Source of the DNA: Rachycentron canadum
Taxonomy: Eukaryota > Chordata > Actinopteri > Carangiformes > Rachycentridae
Assembly (NCBI GenBank): GCA_038496675.1
Contig: CM076668.1
Location: 16,688,768-16,752,767, forward strand
Direction: 5' to 3'
DNA length: 64,000 nt
Shown: one piece after another, positions 49,265-62,400 of the stretch
Position numbering within the stretch: position 1 is the first letter of the stretch
How the letters are laid out: every line of letters starts with the position of its first letter
The notes under the pieces: generated by a model
Told to the model about the DNA's origin: nothing
The model's input: only the letters and a program-made list of their open reading frames with translations
Databases searched by the model: none
Program-made: the position numbers and the translations under genes

Positions 49265-52200
49265 TCAGTACAATGCATCAGCGTTACTGCTTCGAGGCCT
49301 CTTGATCTTCTCAATGTTCTTCAGGATCATGTCATGTAACGTTACCTTCATTGAAGAAAAAAAAAAAGACAGTATGATTGAGGGAAATTTAGCTTAAAGT
49401 GAAATACTGCAGTTAAGTCATCAGCTGTATGATACGAGGACGTACGTATTGATTTCTGAGCTCCGAAACTATGATCTTCAGACTGATGTATTCCTTCTCG
49501 TCAATCTCGGTTACTGTGCGCCGATAGTCCTCCTGACGAAAACAAGCAAACAAGCAAACAAGAAAACATTTATTTAGCCAGCCACAGTTTCACATAAGAA
49601 ACATGGACCCATGATCCTGTAGGTTCAAGTTACAACCACCAGTTCATCATTTCCTTTTGCTGCTTATCTGTCCACTCACACACAGAGGAGGCAGAAGAGT
49701 TAAACGGGATCATGAAAAAAAAAAAACTTAATAGATAATGAATAAGATGCTAATGTCACATTTATAATCAAATACTGAGATAAAACACATCAACTGCCTA
49801 ATGGAGCTTTGACAAGGGATCTACATTTCATTTGAGGGGGTGATAATTCCCCCCCCAGAAATCACTGTGCTCCATATAAAGCAGTAAACGCTGCTGTGAA
49901 GTGCACCGTTTCAATACGTTGAATATCACATGACCCATGCAACCGAGCCCATGCATTGAAAAAAAGCACATTTTGGATGATGCATTTAATAGTTATTCTA
50001 CAGTAGCATATTGCATAATAATGTGCAAATGTACTGCTGCACAAATTTACTGTGAAGAACAGTTATATACTTTTAATAACTAATGTCGGCTTTATGGACT
50101 GAATAAGAAAGATGCTGTGGAGCTTCAGCACCGGTCTTAAACTTTTACAACTGAGAAGATTCAAATCTTTTCAAAAAAAAAAAAAAAAAAAAAAAAAAAA
50201 ACACAGGAAGCAAGACACAGTTTCATTAACCAATCACTACCCATACAAACTGAATAAATGAAAATGCATTCTGTGGTTTGTTCAGTATTTTTCAACTTTA
50301 TTTTTTAAGATTCACTTACCACATGTGGATATTTTGCTATTTTAGAAACCAGCTTTGCCCTTGTGATGTAGTATCTAGAGGTAAAGAAGACAGACAAAAA
50401 TTTGTCTCTTGAACTTAAACCACTTTTATAAAATCACAAAGACACACAAGTGAACAAACAGATCAAAGTGTAGCTGCTAAGGAAACTGATCTAGCACAGT
50501 TATATGTGTTAGGATCCATTATAGGATGCATGATGAGAGTTTATCCAAACCTTGATATCTGATCGAGGTAAGATGCTGCCTCCCCTTCAACTGTTCTGAG
50601 TTCAGCTACCGTCTCCTCCTGGATCGACACTCCGAAGTTGTTGCCATCCTCTATCCTTGGGATGAGCAGCTGAACCCACATTTTGACCTGTAGAAGAAAA
50701 GAAAAGTGCTGAGAAGAAGGCGAATGCAGCATCTGGAAAGTCAACGTGTACAGTTCCTGATCCAAGTTTTCCAGCTGTGACAGCAGTTTATGACATAACT
50801 TCACAAAGATAAACCACTGATGCAGGAGCATGGTCCTTGGTTAGACACATTACTTACTGTGTTACATTTCTCTATGAGCGTCCTGATCTCTGGCTTGACC
50901 TTTTCAATAAGATCAACAAGGTTTGCGTTGCTCTTCATCATCCCTCCAGGCATGACAAAGACCTTGGTGCCAGTCACTGGGAGACAGAGGAAGAGGGGAA
51001 AGATGGATGAAGATTCAAATATAAGGGGTAGGGAATGATTATTATATGGAGGTTGTCAAAAAAGTGTGTCAAGCTCATTCAAATCAATAGTTTTGACCTT
51101 GGATTTTAAAATTATTTCCTATTTGGTAACTATTCTATTGCAAGTCTATTTTACCTACTAAATTCACACTCACCCATGTCCTCACCACCTCCATCCTCAA
51201 GCTTTCTCTTTTTGGCATTTTGCTGCAAAAGATGGTGATAAAACAGGATCAGGCACCATTTCTCACCACAGCTCGACACACCGGGGGTATTGTGAGAACT
51301 GAGGATTTAATTAAACTCTAAAAATGGAGCCTCACCGCTTCTAGCCCGTCATGCAGGTTTGAGAGCAAGATGGGGTCTGGCACTGTCAGATTTATCTCCG
51401 AGTGTATCTCCTTCAGTTCAGTGATGTTTATGATTGGATCCTGAATAACAACAAGGATAATAACTTGAGCTACATTCTCTGCATATTATGCTTTATGATG
51501 TGACAAGATTAGGGCTGGGTGATATAATATCTATTGTGGGACTATACAAATGTGCCAACTATCTTCCATTGTTCTTTTCTGTTGATTGACTTATTATTCA
51601 TTGCTGTTGTGTTGCTTCAACTATCCAAGAACAGTTTATCAACTGATTTCCCTGAATATTTATAGTGTACAACTTAAAAATTAATAGACTTATCCATATC
51701 ACCCACTCCCAACCGAGAAGTACTCAGATCTCAGACAGTATAATGTGAATTTAGCTGAATAAACATATCACTGACCTTAAGGAAGTGATCAAGTTCCAGT
51801 AACTTATTTGGGAAAAAATTCGCAACTAGGTCCTCTGCCTGAAAGAAACAAACTTTTAATAGAGTGTTGCTTGAAAACCAAACGGTTTTAATAACTTTTG
51901 TATCACAAAAGTGATTCTAAGTCATTCTAACCAATACTTACTTCTGCAGTGATACGTTCCCTGAATGCATCAACCTGCAAACACATAAGACAAGAGCCCA
52001 AAAATCAGATTGGCTGAAACCATGTCCAGATTAACCTGTTAAGGCCTTCACTCTTAGACATGCCCACTTTGCCCAGTTGGTAATCCATCCATTGCTGAAA
52101 CAGAGCATTTGCAAATGCTATTTTCTCATTGAGGATCACATTCACAGGGTTTTCAAGTCTCATTAGACTTTAAGTGGGTGTATTGTGGTTTTCTCTGTGG

Positions 52201-52832
52201 GCTCTACAAATGTGGCTGGTGTGTCAGGACTGGAATTAACCCTGAGTGGATCCCATCTCTGACAAAAGCAGACAAGCACCTGTCTCAGTCGTTCATTTGT
52301 TCTAGTCATATGAAAACCAATCTGGTTGATTTATGTTTCACAAACAACTCTTCAAGAGCTCATCTGAACTCTTAAAATGTCCCAAAAAGCCCAACCCTCT
52401 GATAACAGTATTTGGCATCCCCCCCCTCACAAGAACTGTTTTGACTAAAACCAAACAAACAATGTAGATGTCTCTGTGCCACTCCCACTGAATCACAGAA
52501 ATAATAATAAAATAAAATGAGATCATTGTGTAAACACTTACAAATATAATCAGTCATAAGATAAATGATAATATAATGAGTTTAATTTAGAAGACGGGGA
52601 GTTGTCTGGACAGCAAAGGCCCAACTTCAGTGACATGTTGAGCCCTCGGGGCTGTTAACTGGGTCATGACAGAGGGTCTCAAGCAGCGATTAGACTCATA
52701 GGAAGTTAACAGATGAAGGCAGCGTGCTGACTATTCAAAGCTTTAAAAACTGAATGTCAAATTCCAATTCAAAAACTCACAGGTAACCTGAGATGATATG
52801 TTACGGTTGAAACTTTAAACAGTTGGATATTT

Positions 52833-52863
<31 letters not shown>

Positions 52864-53585
52864 AAAAATCAGTGAATATTTAAAAAAAAAAAAAAAAAAA
52901 AAAGTGAGGCCCATTTCTGATCTACATTGTTTTACATTTTGCGTTTTATTTACACCAACTGTTTATTTATGTAATTCTAGCATTTATTATATTACGTTCT
53001 CATCTCGTCTTCCACGTGTTTTGTGTTTTTTAATGTAACTTTCATTTACAATAACGTTGGTCATTCTGAGTTGTGGGTTAAAATGCGTTTGTGTGTGCAG
53101 GTTTAAGCTGTGTGTTTGTGAGTATCTTATATTGACAATAAGAAAGTAACTTACGCAAAGACAGCGCCTGTATTGCGAGTCGATTAATAAACTTGAGTAA
53201 ATAAAGATTAGAATCTGTAACTTAACGCCGTTACACTTGGCTAACATGGTAGCCAAGGCCTTCATTTGTGCATGTGATCGACCGAAAGCGGCTGTTATTT
53301 TAAAACACACCGCGGCGTAACACCAACTTTTCCTCACAACTCATGAAGCTTAGCGTTACAGTGACACAACACCTGTTGGAAGGTTTGACAGGTGAATCTT
53401 AACAGGCGGGAAACCAGCCGGTTAGCTGCCGTTAGCTGTAGCACGTCATGCTACAAAATGTGGCTAACATGCTAGCGAGCAAATGCAAACAACAACCAGA
53501 CGCCGTATAAACTTATCTCGGGTTCCCGGAAGTCAGGTCTTACCTTGGTTTTGATTTCATTGTCCACCTTGAGGAGTGAAGACAT
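49265..53585 (-). CDS. psme3: Proteasome activator subunit 3 (PA28-gamma / REG-gamma)
   Basis: Forms the nuclear heptameric ring that caps the 20S proteasome and stimulates ATP- and ubiquitin-independent degradation. Ten coding exons, all closing in phase: 53,585-53,544, 51,974-51,942, 51,838-51,776, 51,440-51,336, 51,222-51,174, 50,976-50,858, 50,687-50,551, 50,374-50,320, 49,532-49,446 and 49,345-49,265. Total 771 bp, 256 residues (human 254). Landmarks are MSSLLKVD at the start, ANFFPNKLLELD, the nuclear-localisation-like KKRKLED in exon 5, the activation-loop region MWVQLLIPRIEDGNNFGVSI in exon 7, and the C-terminus KRPRSSNADALY. The 49-bp exon 5 sits in the family's variable linker. The coding structure is complete and intact. 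Confidence 0.96.
50170..50201 (+). repeat. Poly(A) tract in psme3 intron
   Basis: An uninterrupted run of about 30 A. Similar A runs lie at 52,841-52,867 and 52,881-52,902 in psme3 intron 1. Confidence 0.9.
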
Positions 53586-53726
53586 CTTATGTGGTCAAAC
53601 AGGCGAAGAGCGATTGTCCCAACAGCATTAAACTCACCTGTAAACGTGTGGCTTGTTGCTTGTCAGCCACACTTGTGTGAGCTTAAAGATGACGACATCG
53701 ACGTGCGACATGACGCGCTGTTTTCA

Positions 53727-53742
53727 CTGCGCTTGCGCGAGT
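53727..53742 (-). promoter_or_regulatory. psme3: NRF1-like site in the psme3 promoter
   Basis: A ctgcgcttgcgcgag element, close to the palindromic NRF1 consensus, about 150 bp upstream of the psme3 ATG in a locally CpG-rich patch. No TATA box seen. Confidence 0.5.
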
Positions 53743-53775
53743 CGGCGACGCACGGCGAAAACAAACATCTAGAGT

Positions 53776-53800
53776 TGAAACACACACACACACACACACA
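53776..53800 (+). repeat. (CA)n microsatellite upstream of psme3
   Basis: About ten CA units, just beyond the CpG-rich promoter patch. Confidence 0.9.
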
Positions 53801-53829
53801 CGAGCAAGAGATACAGATTTAAATGCCTT

Positions 53830-53985
53830 TATTTGGTGGTTTTGTCTGTTTGCTGTAATTTTGTGTCTCTTCATAGTCCCGTTGCGTCTGTTTGTTGGTC
53901 TTTTTGTTCTATCCTAGTCAGTTTGTGTCTCTTGTTTTGCATCTCTTCGTGGTAAGTTTGCATCTATTTGTGGTCATTCAAATGG
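53830..53985 (-). repeat. Dispersed repeat family B, copy 3 (reverse orientation)
   Basis: T-rich stretch with repeated ttttgtgtctctt, gtctgtttgttgg and catctcttcgtgg words, the reverse complement of the ACAAAGAGACAC pattern. It sits between the psme3 and nbr1 promoters. Confidence 0.6.
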
Positions 53986-54445
53986 ACATCAGAATAACAC
54001 ACACGGCCCAAGTGTCCGGACCCATTAACCAGCACAAGCTTCTTCAGTGTTGTGCACATAGATAATGCAGATAATCAGACAACCTGCTAACTAGGATATA
54101 AACACCCACTACATTACTCAATAAAGCTGTGACCAGTCTTTAGCTTCTCTGGGTTAGTCTAGTCCAGATTTAGACCAGTCTAGCCGCAGTGGCTTTGGGT
54201 CCAGACCTGGCTCTGATGCTGTCTGAATGGATGACACTGCCTCTATTGTGTTATTACAAATTGAACTATTAACCTTCTTTCTAATCCAGATCCAGATTTG
54301 AAGTATTAAAGTCGCTTTTTTAAAAAAACTAAACCTGGTCTCATATTGACTTTTTTTTTTTTTTTTTAACTTTCATTAATCGTAAATAAATAATAATAAT
54401 AAATGTTTTTTTTTTTTAAATGACTAACTTTCCCTTGACCTTCCC

Positions 54446-54462
54446 TGCGCCTGCGCACGCGG
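54446..54462 (+). promoter_or_regulatory. nbr1: NRF1-like site in the nbr1 promoter
   Basis: GCGCCTGCGCACGCG-type element about 200 bp upstream of the nbr1 ATG, within a GC-rich TATA-less region (54,440-54,660). Confidence 0.5.
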
Positions 54463-54661
54463 ACGCCAGGTGGCGGTAATGCACCGCTAATCCGGTTCGA
54501 CAACCACCAACGAGTTCACACGAGGAAGGGGGAGAAACGTCACCGTATTTTTCTAGACGCAGCTGACGATGTAAACAAGAAAAGACAGTCGAGGGCAACG
54601 GGGATCAAACAGGCCGGCGTCACCGCAAATGATCGCCACCATCTGCTCCTAAACGGCCGCC

Positions 54662-55187
54662 ATGGGGCTCCCTGTTACCATCAAAGTCAACTTCCGGGGG
54701 AACGTGAAGAGGTTTCTGGCCCAGGACCTGGACAAGTTGGAGTGGGAAGCGGTTGAAGCCTGGGTAAGCTGCTAGCTGAGCGTGTTGGCTAACCGCTGGC
54801 GCAGTTTGTCGGGAGGCAGGCCCAGACATGGCCTAGACACGTAAACAACAGACCACCCGAAGGACGGCCGGGGCTTCCTGCGACAAAACTGTGGACGCGG
54901 GTTTTGATATTTAAGCCGAGCGGCACGTGACGGGGCAGACAGGGGCAGGGAAATCTGCCCCGTTGGCTTTACTGCCTTTGTTCATCCAGGTGCAGTCGGT
55001 GGCCGTGGAGGCATTTCTTAACCTGCCAGCATTGACGTTTCCGTAACACGTGAGAGGACAAAAAAAAAAAAGAAAAACTGGTTTTCTAACGCGCTGTCTG
55101 GTGCCTGTGTTTCAGATCAAAGCGTCTTTTGGGATCAACCACTTTCAAGTGAAGTACTTTGATGAAGACAATGAAGAGGTCAGTCAG

Positions 55188-55241
<54 letters not shown>

Positions 55242-56469
55242 TTTTTACTCTTATTGTGGTGTAAGTTCACGGACTCATTCTGATCTCATTCACTCTTACA
55301 GATTTGCATAAACAGTCAAGGTGAGGTCGTTTTTCTATGTTTTATTAAATGTCTTCTGCCTCTAAAATAGAAAAAAATGCGAGAGAAGTTTCCCATCACA
55401 GCAAAATTGATGAGCAACTGTTTTTTTTTTTTTACAAGTGATTCATCATTTCAGCATATGACAGATAACTGAATATATGGAAAGTTAGTGGGTCAAAACA
55501 AAACAGTCACTTTTGGTATGATGACCTCTCTATTTTACATCGTGTATGTTGAAACTCTGTGTGTTTGTCTGTCGATTGTGCCACAACAAGACATTTGAAA
55601 ATGTCACCTTGGGTTTGTGGAGTATTGTGACAGACATCTTTCAAGCAATTAATCAAATAATTGAAGAAAATAATTGTTATTACAACATTACTTGTAGCTC
55701 TAATTTAGTTAAGTCTATGGATATAATACAAGCTAAATTGCAAACATGATAAATATGTAATGTAAGACTTTAACTGTAGGTAAAGAATATAAAAATAAGT
55801 TGTTTTTGTTTTGTTTCAGATGAATACGAAGAAGCCATCAAGGTACTGGGGCTGTGTTGGACTTCTGTAGACAAAATGAAGACAGGATTCAATTTAACAG
55901 CACAGTCTTTAACAGAGCAATATGTGTAAAAATCATACACAATATATTGTCAAATTCAGTCAAGCTTCAATGCATAACTGATAATAGAAAAGAAAAGACT
56001 GCTCATTGCATGAAGTCACACATCACACCTCACAAAGACAGGTTGTTCTCTGACTGTATTTAAGAGATTACAAATATGCACTTAATCCAGTGTAACAGCA
56101 TTCTCATACTTACTATCGGAGTGAGGAAGAAAAATGACAAAGACACAAATACACTGTGTTGATATAATATCTTATTGTATCAACAGTCATACAAAACAAT
56201 ATATTCCCCAATGTGTCATGTGTGTTATCTGCATATTTTCATGTCTGTTTCCTGTGGTCTGCGTTTGCACCTCATCTTCCCCTCAGAGTGCAGAGAAGCA
56301 GGGGAACCAGTTGCACATGAACGTGTACAAGATGAAAGGGCAGGCCTGCGGAGGTCCGCTCAAGACGGAGGTGAAGGAGCTGAAAGGAGATCTCCGTCCT
56401 GCTCCTCCTTATCCCTCCAGGGTCAAAACTGTGGACAAGGGCACACAGGTCACCCCGGAGCGAGAAGCT
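54662..56469 (+). other. nbr1: nbr1 PB1 domain, split by two microexons
   Basis: Five exons encode PB1. Exons 55,302-55,320 (19 bp) and 55,820-55,842 (23 bp) are microexons; together with their neighbours they give CINSQDEYEEAIK, continuing the OPCA-type acidic motif begun in exon 2. Phase: 19 = 18+1 and 23 = 2+21. In the family, this face binds the basic patch of p62/SQSTM1 PB1. Confidence 0.9.
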
Positions 56470-59400
56470 GTAAGGAAGCAAACAGATTCTTGGCTTTCTT
56501 CTCCCTATAGATTCTCACATGTGCAGGGTGTTATGCTTTTCATTATGAGCTTCAGTGAACTTATGTGTATTTCCATGATATCAACATAGTTGTTGCCTGA
56601 AATCAGTCTCATAACAAAGTCTCTCTTTTTTTTTTATTATACATGTAACTGACAGTGCTTGAAGTTTTACAGTATTTCTGAATGTGTGAAATTGCTTTAA
56701 ACAAAGTTTAAGTGTTTTATATAATCTAATGTTTTGATATAGGTCACAGTAAAAGACAGCAAGGGCAACAAACCAGAAGATGAGCCTCCTCCCATGTGGT
56801 TTAGATCATACATGGAGAAGGTAAAGTTGTTGACATGAAACATTAATATCACCTTGACATGACTGACAGATGGTGACTTTTACTTCTAAATCAAACTCTA
56901 TTTTTCCATAGTTTAAGGACGAAGTGGTGAAAGAGGTGGTTGAAAGGATGTGCAGCGACTTTTCTGGCCAGTGCTGTACCCACAAATCCTCTGACAGTCC
57001 ACACGAGGCCTGTGGGGCTAGTGGTGGACCCATAGGACCCAGACCAGGCCCCTCCACCTCAAATGGGTCCCTTGGCTACACCCCAAACTGCAGCAGCTGC
57101 AACAAACTCACCTCCGAGGGGGCCTACAAGTGCAGGTACGTGTGGAGGACCCCCTGATTTAACAAATAAGTAGTTTGAGGAGAATGGGTAACTATATCAC
57201 TCAGGGGTGGTTACAAGAAAAAGAATTTAATTATGGCAAAGCAAAGCAAGGTTATTTGTATAATCTCACACAGAGAGATCATTCAATGTGCTTAACAGAA
57301 ATAAAAGAAGCATAAGAAAAAGAGGTAAAAAGCATAGTAAGTACATTATAAAAACACAGATTGTAAAACAGACTATGTCTAATTTAATTGCAAGATAAGA
57401 AAAATTAACTAAGTCAGTTATTAGGTTTTTCTTTATATATTTCACAAATATATTTAGGGCCCAGACATTTAGTGACATGTAGACAATAAGTAGAACTTTG
57501 AATTCAATTCTGTGTTTGACTGGAAGCCAGTGCAAAGACCTGAGAACTGGGGTGATATGCTCTCTTCTCTTAGTTTTAACGAAGCATGGTGATGTTGGGA
57601 ACATGTCATTTATTTACTTTTATTGATCTTTTAGACCTTTATACCTTTTATGAGTTTGTTCTTCATCTGTCACATGTTCTTGTGTGTTTGGTCTTCTTTA
57701 CCCGCTTCCTAAAATTCCACCTTGACATTTTTCTGACTTTTGTTTTTTTTCTCCCCAGCGTGTGCCCGTCCTGCATCCTGTGCGAGATGTGTCGTCATAG
57801 CCATGACCCCAGCCACAACCTCGTGAGAACCAAGACACCTCTCTCCATCCCCGAGCATGGCATGTCAGGAGAGTTAAGGTAAAACCCAGAGACAGTCGAA
57901 ACTATTTTTGCTAACAACAGAACCCTCTTGCTATCACTTCTTCTATGTTAATGAAGAAAACATGAATAGAATTAGCTGAAAAGCAGGGCTGCATAATGCT
58001 TTAGCAGCTAGATTACTGTAAGTCATGAATTATGAGTGTGAATGTCTTTTGCTCTTGGAAAACAAACTTTGGATAGTCAACAAATAGGTGTTCCTGATGA
58101 CATTTCAAACCAGGTTCCCAAGGCGAGGAGACAGGACAGTGCGCAAGGCCGAGCGACAGCGCCTCAAAGCAGAAAGGAGGCAGCTAAGAGCCGAAGTGAA
58201 GGAAATCAAGAAGAAACTGAGACTGGAGAAGAGGGGGCTGCAGTGGAGCGGGCCCTCTACCTCAGGCAGAGCCAACCTGACAAACATGGCCTCCACATCC
58301 ACCCAGGTCCCAGCCCTGCCCCCCCCTGCTGCCTCAGAAACAGCCTCAGGTCCAGCCCCAGCCCAAGGTCCCATCCCTGCCCCGGTCCCTGATCCCCAGG
58401 CCTCCAGTCCAGAGTAAGCGCCACCTCGGAAGGGCGTCCGACAGTGCTGGGTACCTCGAACCCAGCATGGATGCAAAAAAGTCTTTTTTTTCCAAGAAAA
58501 GAAATCAAAATATGCCATCTTTGTAATCTAGTCTGTATAAGTGTATCGCTGGCTGCTCTGGGGTGGTGGAAAATGTTGGAACTACCTCAATGTGAAAACT
58601 GCTGCTGCTGCTTCATAGATTTTCTAAGAAAAAATGCTTTTGAGCTGCAAAAAAATCTGGGGTCCTGCTTTTTTGATTCGTAGAGAACAAAAGAGATGGG
58701 TATTATAAGAAACCAGGGCTATTTTCAACAATGCTCTGTACACTTGAAACTAGGGGTCCCGGGGTCTCGCACACGTCCTTGGTGCCCACTATGGCTGCCT
58801 TGTTTCTGGATGAAAATCTGCCTGACGGCACCCGTCTGGAGCCTGGTACCAAGTTCATCAAATACTGGAAGATGAGGAACTCGGGCACTATCAGCTGGAC
58901 CTCAGAGACTAAGGTACCCCTCCCACCCACCGAGAGGACAGGCCCCATTCTCTTTCTGCCCCCCCGCTTCCACTTCGAGCCCCCACTCAGCTCACTGCTT
59001 CTTCTTATCCACTAACACCAGCTAAGATTTCTTACCCAGCCTAATACCACTAATATATTTTTGTTTATTATTTGAATTAAGTTGAATCTATATGGTTTAA
59101 GTCTTTGTCATTGTTTGAATGTGTGTGTGTGTCTGTGTGTGTGTGTGTGTGTGCGTGTGCATGCGCGTACATGTGCGAGTGTGTCTCACTTGACTGTGTG
59201 CACCCTTTCTGTTGCATGACTTCGGGTTGCATGCTCTTGTCTTTGTGTCTTTTTTCGCATGTGTATTTCTATTTTGTGTTTTGTGTATGTGTGTGCGTGC
59301 ACCCAGCTAGTGTTCATGTGGGGAAACCTCGGCCTGGCGAAAGAGAAGAAGAGGGTGGTGCCGGTCCCCTTGCTGCTGCCCGGACAAGTGGGAGTGGTCA

Positions 59401-62400
59401 GTGTGGCCTTTGTCGCTCCAGTGATGGAGGGGACATACACCTCCCACTGGCGCCTGGCGCACTGCGGGTGTCAGTTTGGCCCGCGTGTGTGGTGCAGCAT
59501 CGTGGTCGACCCCGGCGACAGCCGCAAGACACTCGGACATCAGAGCAAAAGACTGGCAAGTCTGCTAACCAATGACACCCTGTACAGCTCCATCTGCTGA
59601 CGTGCATATTTTAATATTTGAGATAGTTAAGGTCCAGTCATGGATGCATGTAAAAGACGAAGATTAGTGAAAAGAAATCATCATATTTTTTATATAATTG
59701 ATTAAATGTTAACATTTTTCAAGGAAAAAGGCAAAACATTTACTGTCTCCTGTTCTCAAAATGTGAGAAATTTGTTTTTGTTTTGCTTTTTTTTTTTGGG
59801 GGGGGGGGGGTTGTCACGTTATTTGAAAATGTCAAATTGAACTTTGAGACTTTTCTTCTGTTCTCCATCAGTTCAGGGACTTGAATTGTAAAACCACTGA
59901 CAGATTAATCAAGAGCGAGTTTAAAATGAACGATAAAATAAAACATGACAATCAGTGTTAATGATTAATCACACATTAAAAGCAGTCTAAAGTATTTGAA
60001 AATAAAGGTCAGTCTGAATGAGGCAGTATATGTAGTGATGTTTTATGTCCAGTTTCCAGTGGTACAATGGAAAAATGTAATGTAGACTACACAATGGATT
60101 TGTGGCATAAGGTCCAGGGATCCAATTGTGTGTATGTTTAAACCCTGCTCTTTTAACTGTGTGTTAATGCAGTCTGGATTCACACGGGTCATTATGATTA
60201 GGTTTGATCTGGAATCTAGCAGTTCTATGCATGTAAAGTACTAGATTGTGAATATGTACTTCTTGTTTGTGCTTTAGAAGGAGAAGGTGAGGCCAGCAGA
60301 GAAGGAGACAGAGGTAAGGTCTGTGGACCTCAACCATGAAGACTACTACTTCCCCTCAGTCGACCTGCTGACTGCACAGGTGCACACTCAACGCTCTGTC
60401 ATCCATCAGTCTTAAAAGTCGATTCATTCAATACATCTTTTGTAGTGCTCGAACCTCATGTTGCACGTTGGCTAAATGATCAAACTAAGGAAAAATTTCC
60501 ACTTGAAAAAGGGTCAAAATGCTTTATTTTAGATTACTTCTGCTTTGCTCTTTTTTTAGGATCTACTGTCATTTGAGTTGCTGGATATAAATATAGTGCA
60601 AGAGCTGGAGAAGGTTCCTAATAACACTCCTGTTGGTAAGCATTAAAAGATGCCTTAATCACAAACCTTTAACATTAACACATACAGTATATAAAGTGTG
60701 CTCTGTTTTCTCCGCCTAATGTAGATTTGACACCCTGTATATCCCCTCTGCCCCACGATGCACCAGTCCTGGAGAAGGCTATAAGTTCACAGATAAAACA
60801 AGACACAGAGGTCACAGGGGTCAGAAAACTCTTTGGTAAGATGAGTCAAGGACTAGAAAACATCCACAGAAGTGTGTGTAAGAGTATGAATGTGATGTGG
60901 ACTGTTGTGACAGTGGAGGGGAACTGTAGCAGTGTACGATAATGAAAGTTTTTTTGTTGTATTTTGATCAGGAGTGAAGCTGAGGCAGCAGGGGGAGCCT
61001 CTGGAGCCTGTGGCCCAGGAGGAGGAGCGGGAGGAGGAGATCAGTGGAGCCCAGTTCCTCTGTGAGACGGTGATCCGGTCCCTCACGCTGGAGGAAGCCC
61101 CTGACCACAGACCCCTGCGCAGAGTTCATCACAGCAGCCATAAACCACAGGGTGAGGAGCCTAGCCTGGATTATTCTCGACCATCACCAAAATAAACTGA
61201 CAAACCTGTGTTCAGAAATGTAGAATATTTGTTTTGTATTTAAAGGTTGTAGTATAATGTCTCATTTTTTTATTTTTATTTTTTTATTTTATTCTTATTT
61301 TTCTTCTGTGTAATATTTCAGTTGTTTCCCGGGGTCCCAGCTTTTGTTTTGAGAGAGCAGTGGAGGCTGAGAAGCCAGAGAGGCCACAAGAAGGAAATGA
61401 GGAGATCTGTGCTGTTAAACTTGAGAGTTCAGCTCTGCCTCCCTGCACAGGTCTCAACCAGATCGCCCAAGAAGAGGAGACAAGGCCAGGTGAGAGAATG
61501 ACTTCCAGGACTGTTTATTTCCACTAGAGCTTCAGACATGTTCCATATCACATCTCTTGTAGTAATTGATGAATGGAGCCTCATCTGCTGATTTGGGTGT
61601 TTGTGTCTTTAAGCTCTTCTCCTGGAACCAGAGAATGAAAACCTATTCAGTTCACATCATGATAACATGGATGAAGAAGTCGTGGTTTTGGATGACGTGC
61701 AAAACATGAAGGATACTCAAGAGGAGAATGAGGAAGGTGGAACAAGAGGAGAAGACTGGGATGAGGTGAGGATTAAAGGTGACATGATATTTGAGGTGAG
61801 AGTCTTTTTTAAAATTATAAATTAGGTCTAGGTTCTATATTGATATGGTGATCAAAGTATCAAAGTTGTCAGAAATGCACAGAAGCTGAACCTTAAAACA
61901 ACCTGTGACTTTATGATGTCACAACAAAACAGTCATGGCTTCACAGCCTTGCCCCAAGCATTAGCCCACCTGGACCCACCATCCAACCTTGTAGAATTTT
62001 GTTTCTCTCTGTGTTATCTGAAATCTGCTATATTTTTATTTAATTTATAAGAAAAAAAGTCAGCCAATCAGAGGAGAGGATCAAAGCCCCTCCTCTGATT
62101 GGCTCACCAACCTGTTGTTGCTATAGCTCTAGAGAGAAGCCTGAGAGAGGAAATGTAAGATGCTTTTGGAATGTAAAGTCACAAATATATTGTCTTATGT
62201 TTATCAAATCTTCCAATAAAACACTGGAAAAGTGTTAAATATGGGACCTTTAAACCTCTTTATACCAACAGGTATAATATGTTTCCATGGACAAAGCAGC
62301 TCATGAATTATTAAGATTTGAGTTTGAAGAGGGGAAATTCTTGAGAAGACAAAATATGTAACAGTAAATTTATTTGATACTCTTCATTAGTGTTTGTTGT

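Noticed and set aside
58414..58416. TAA after the nbr1 proline-rich exon as a gene end
   Set aside because: The stop is created by the intron donor (GA|gtaagc); the next exon at 58,754 continues NBR1 in phase.
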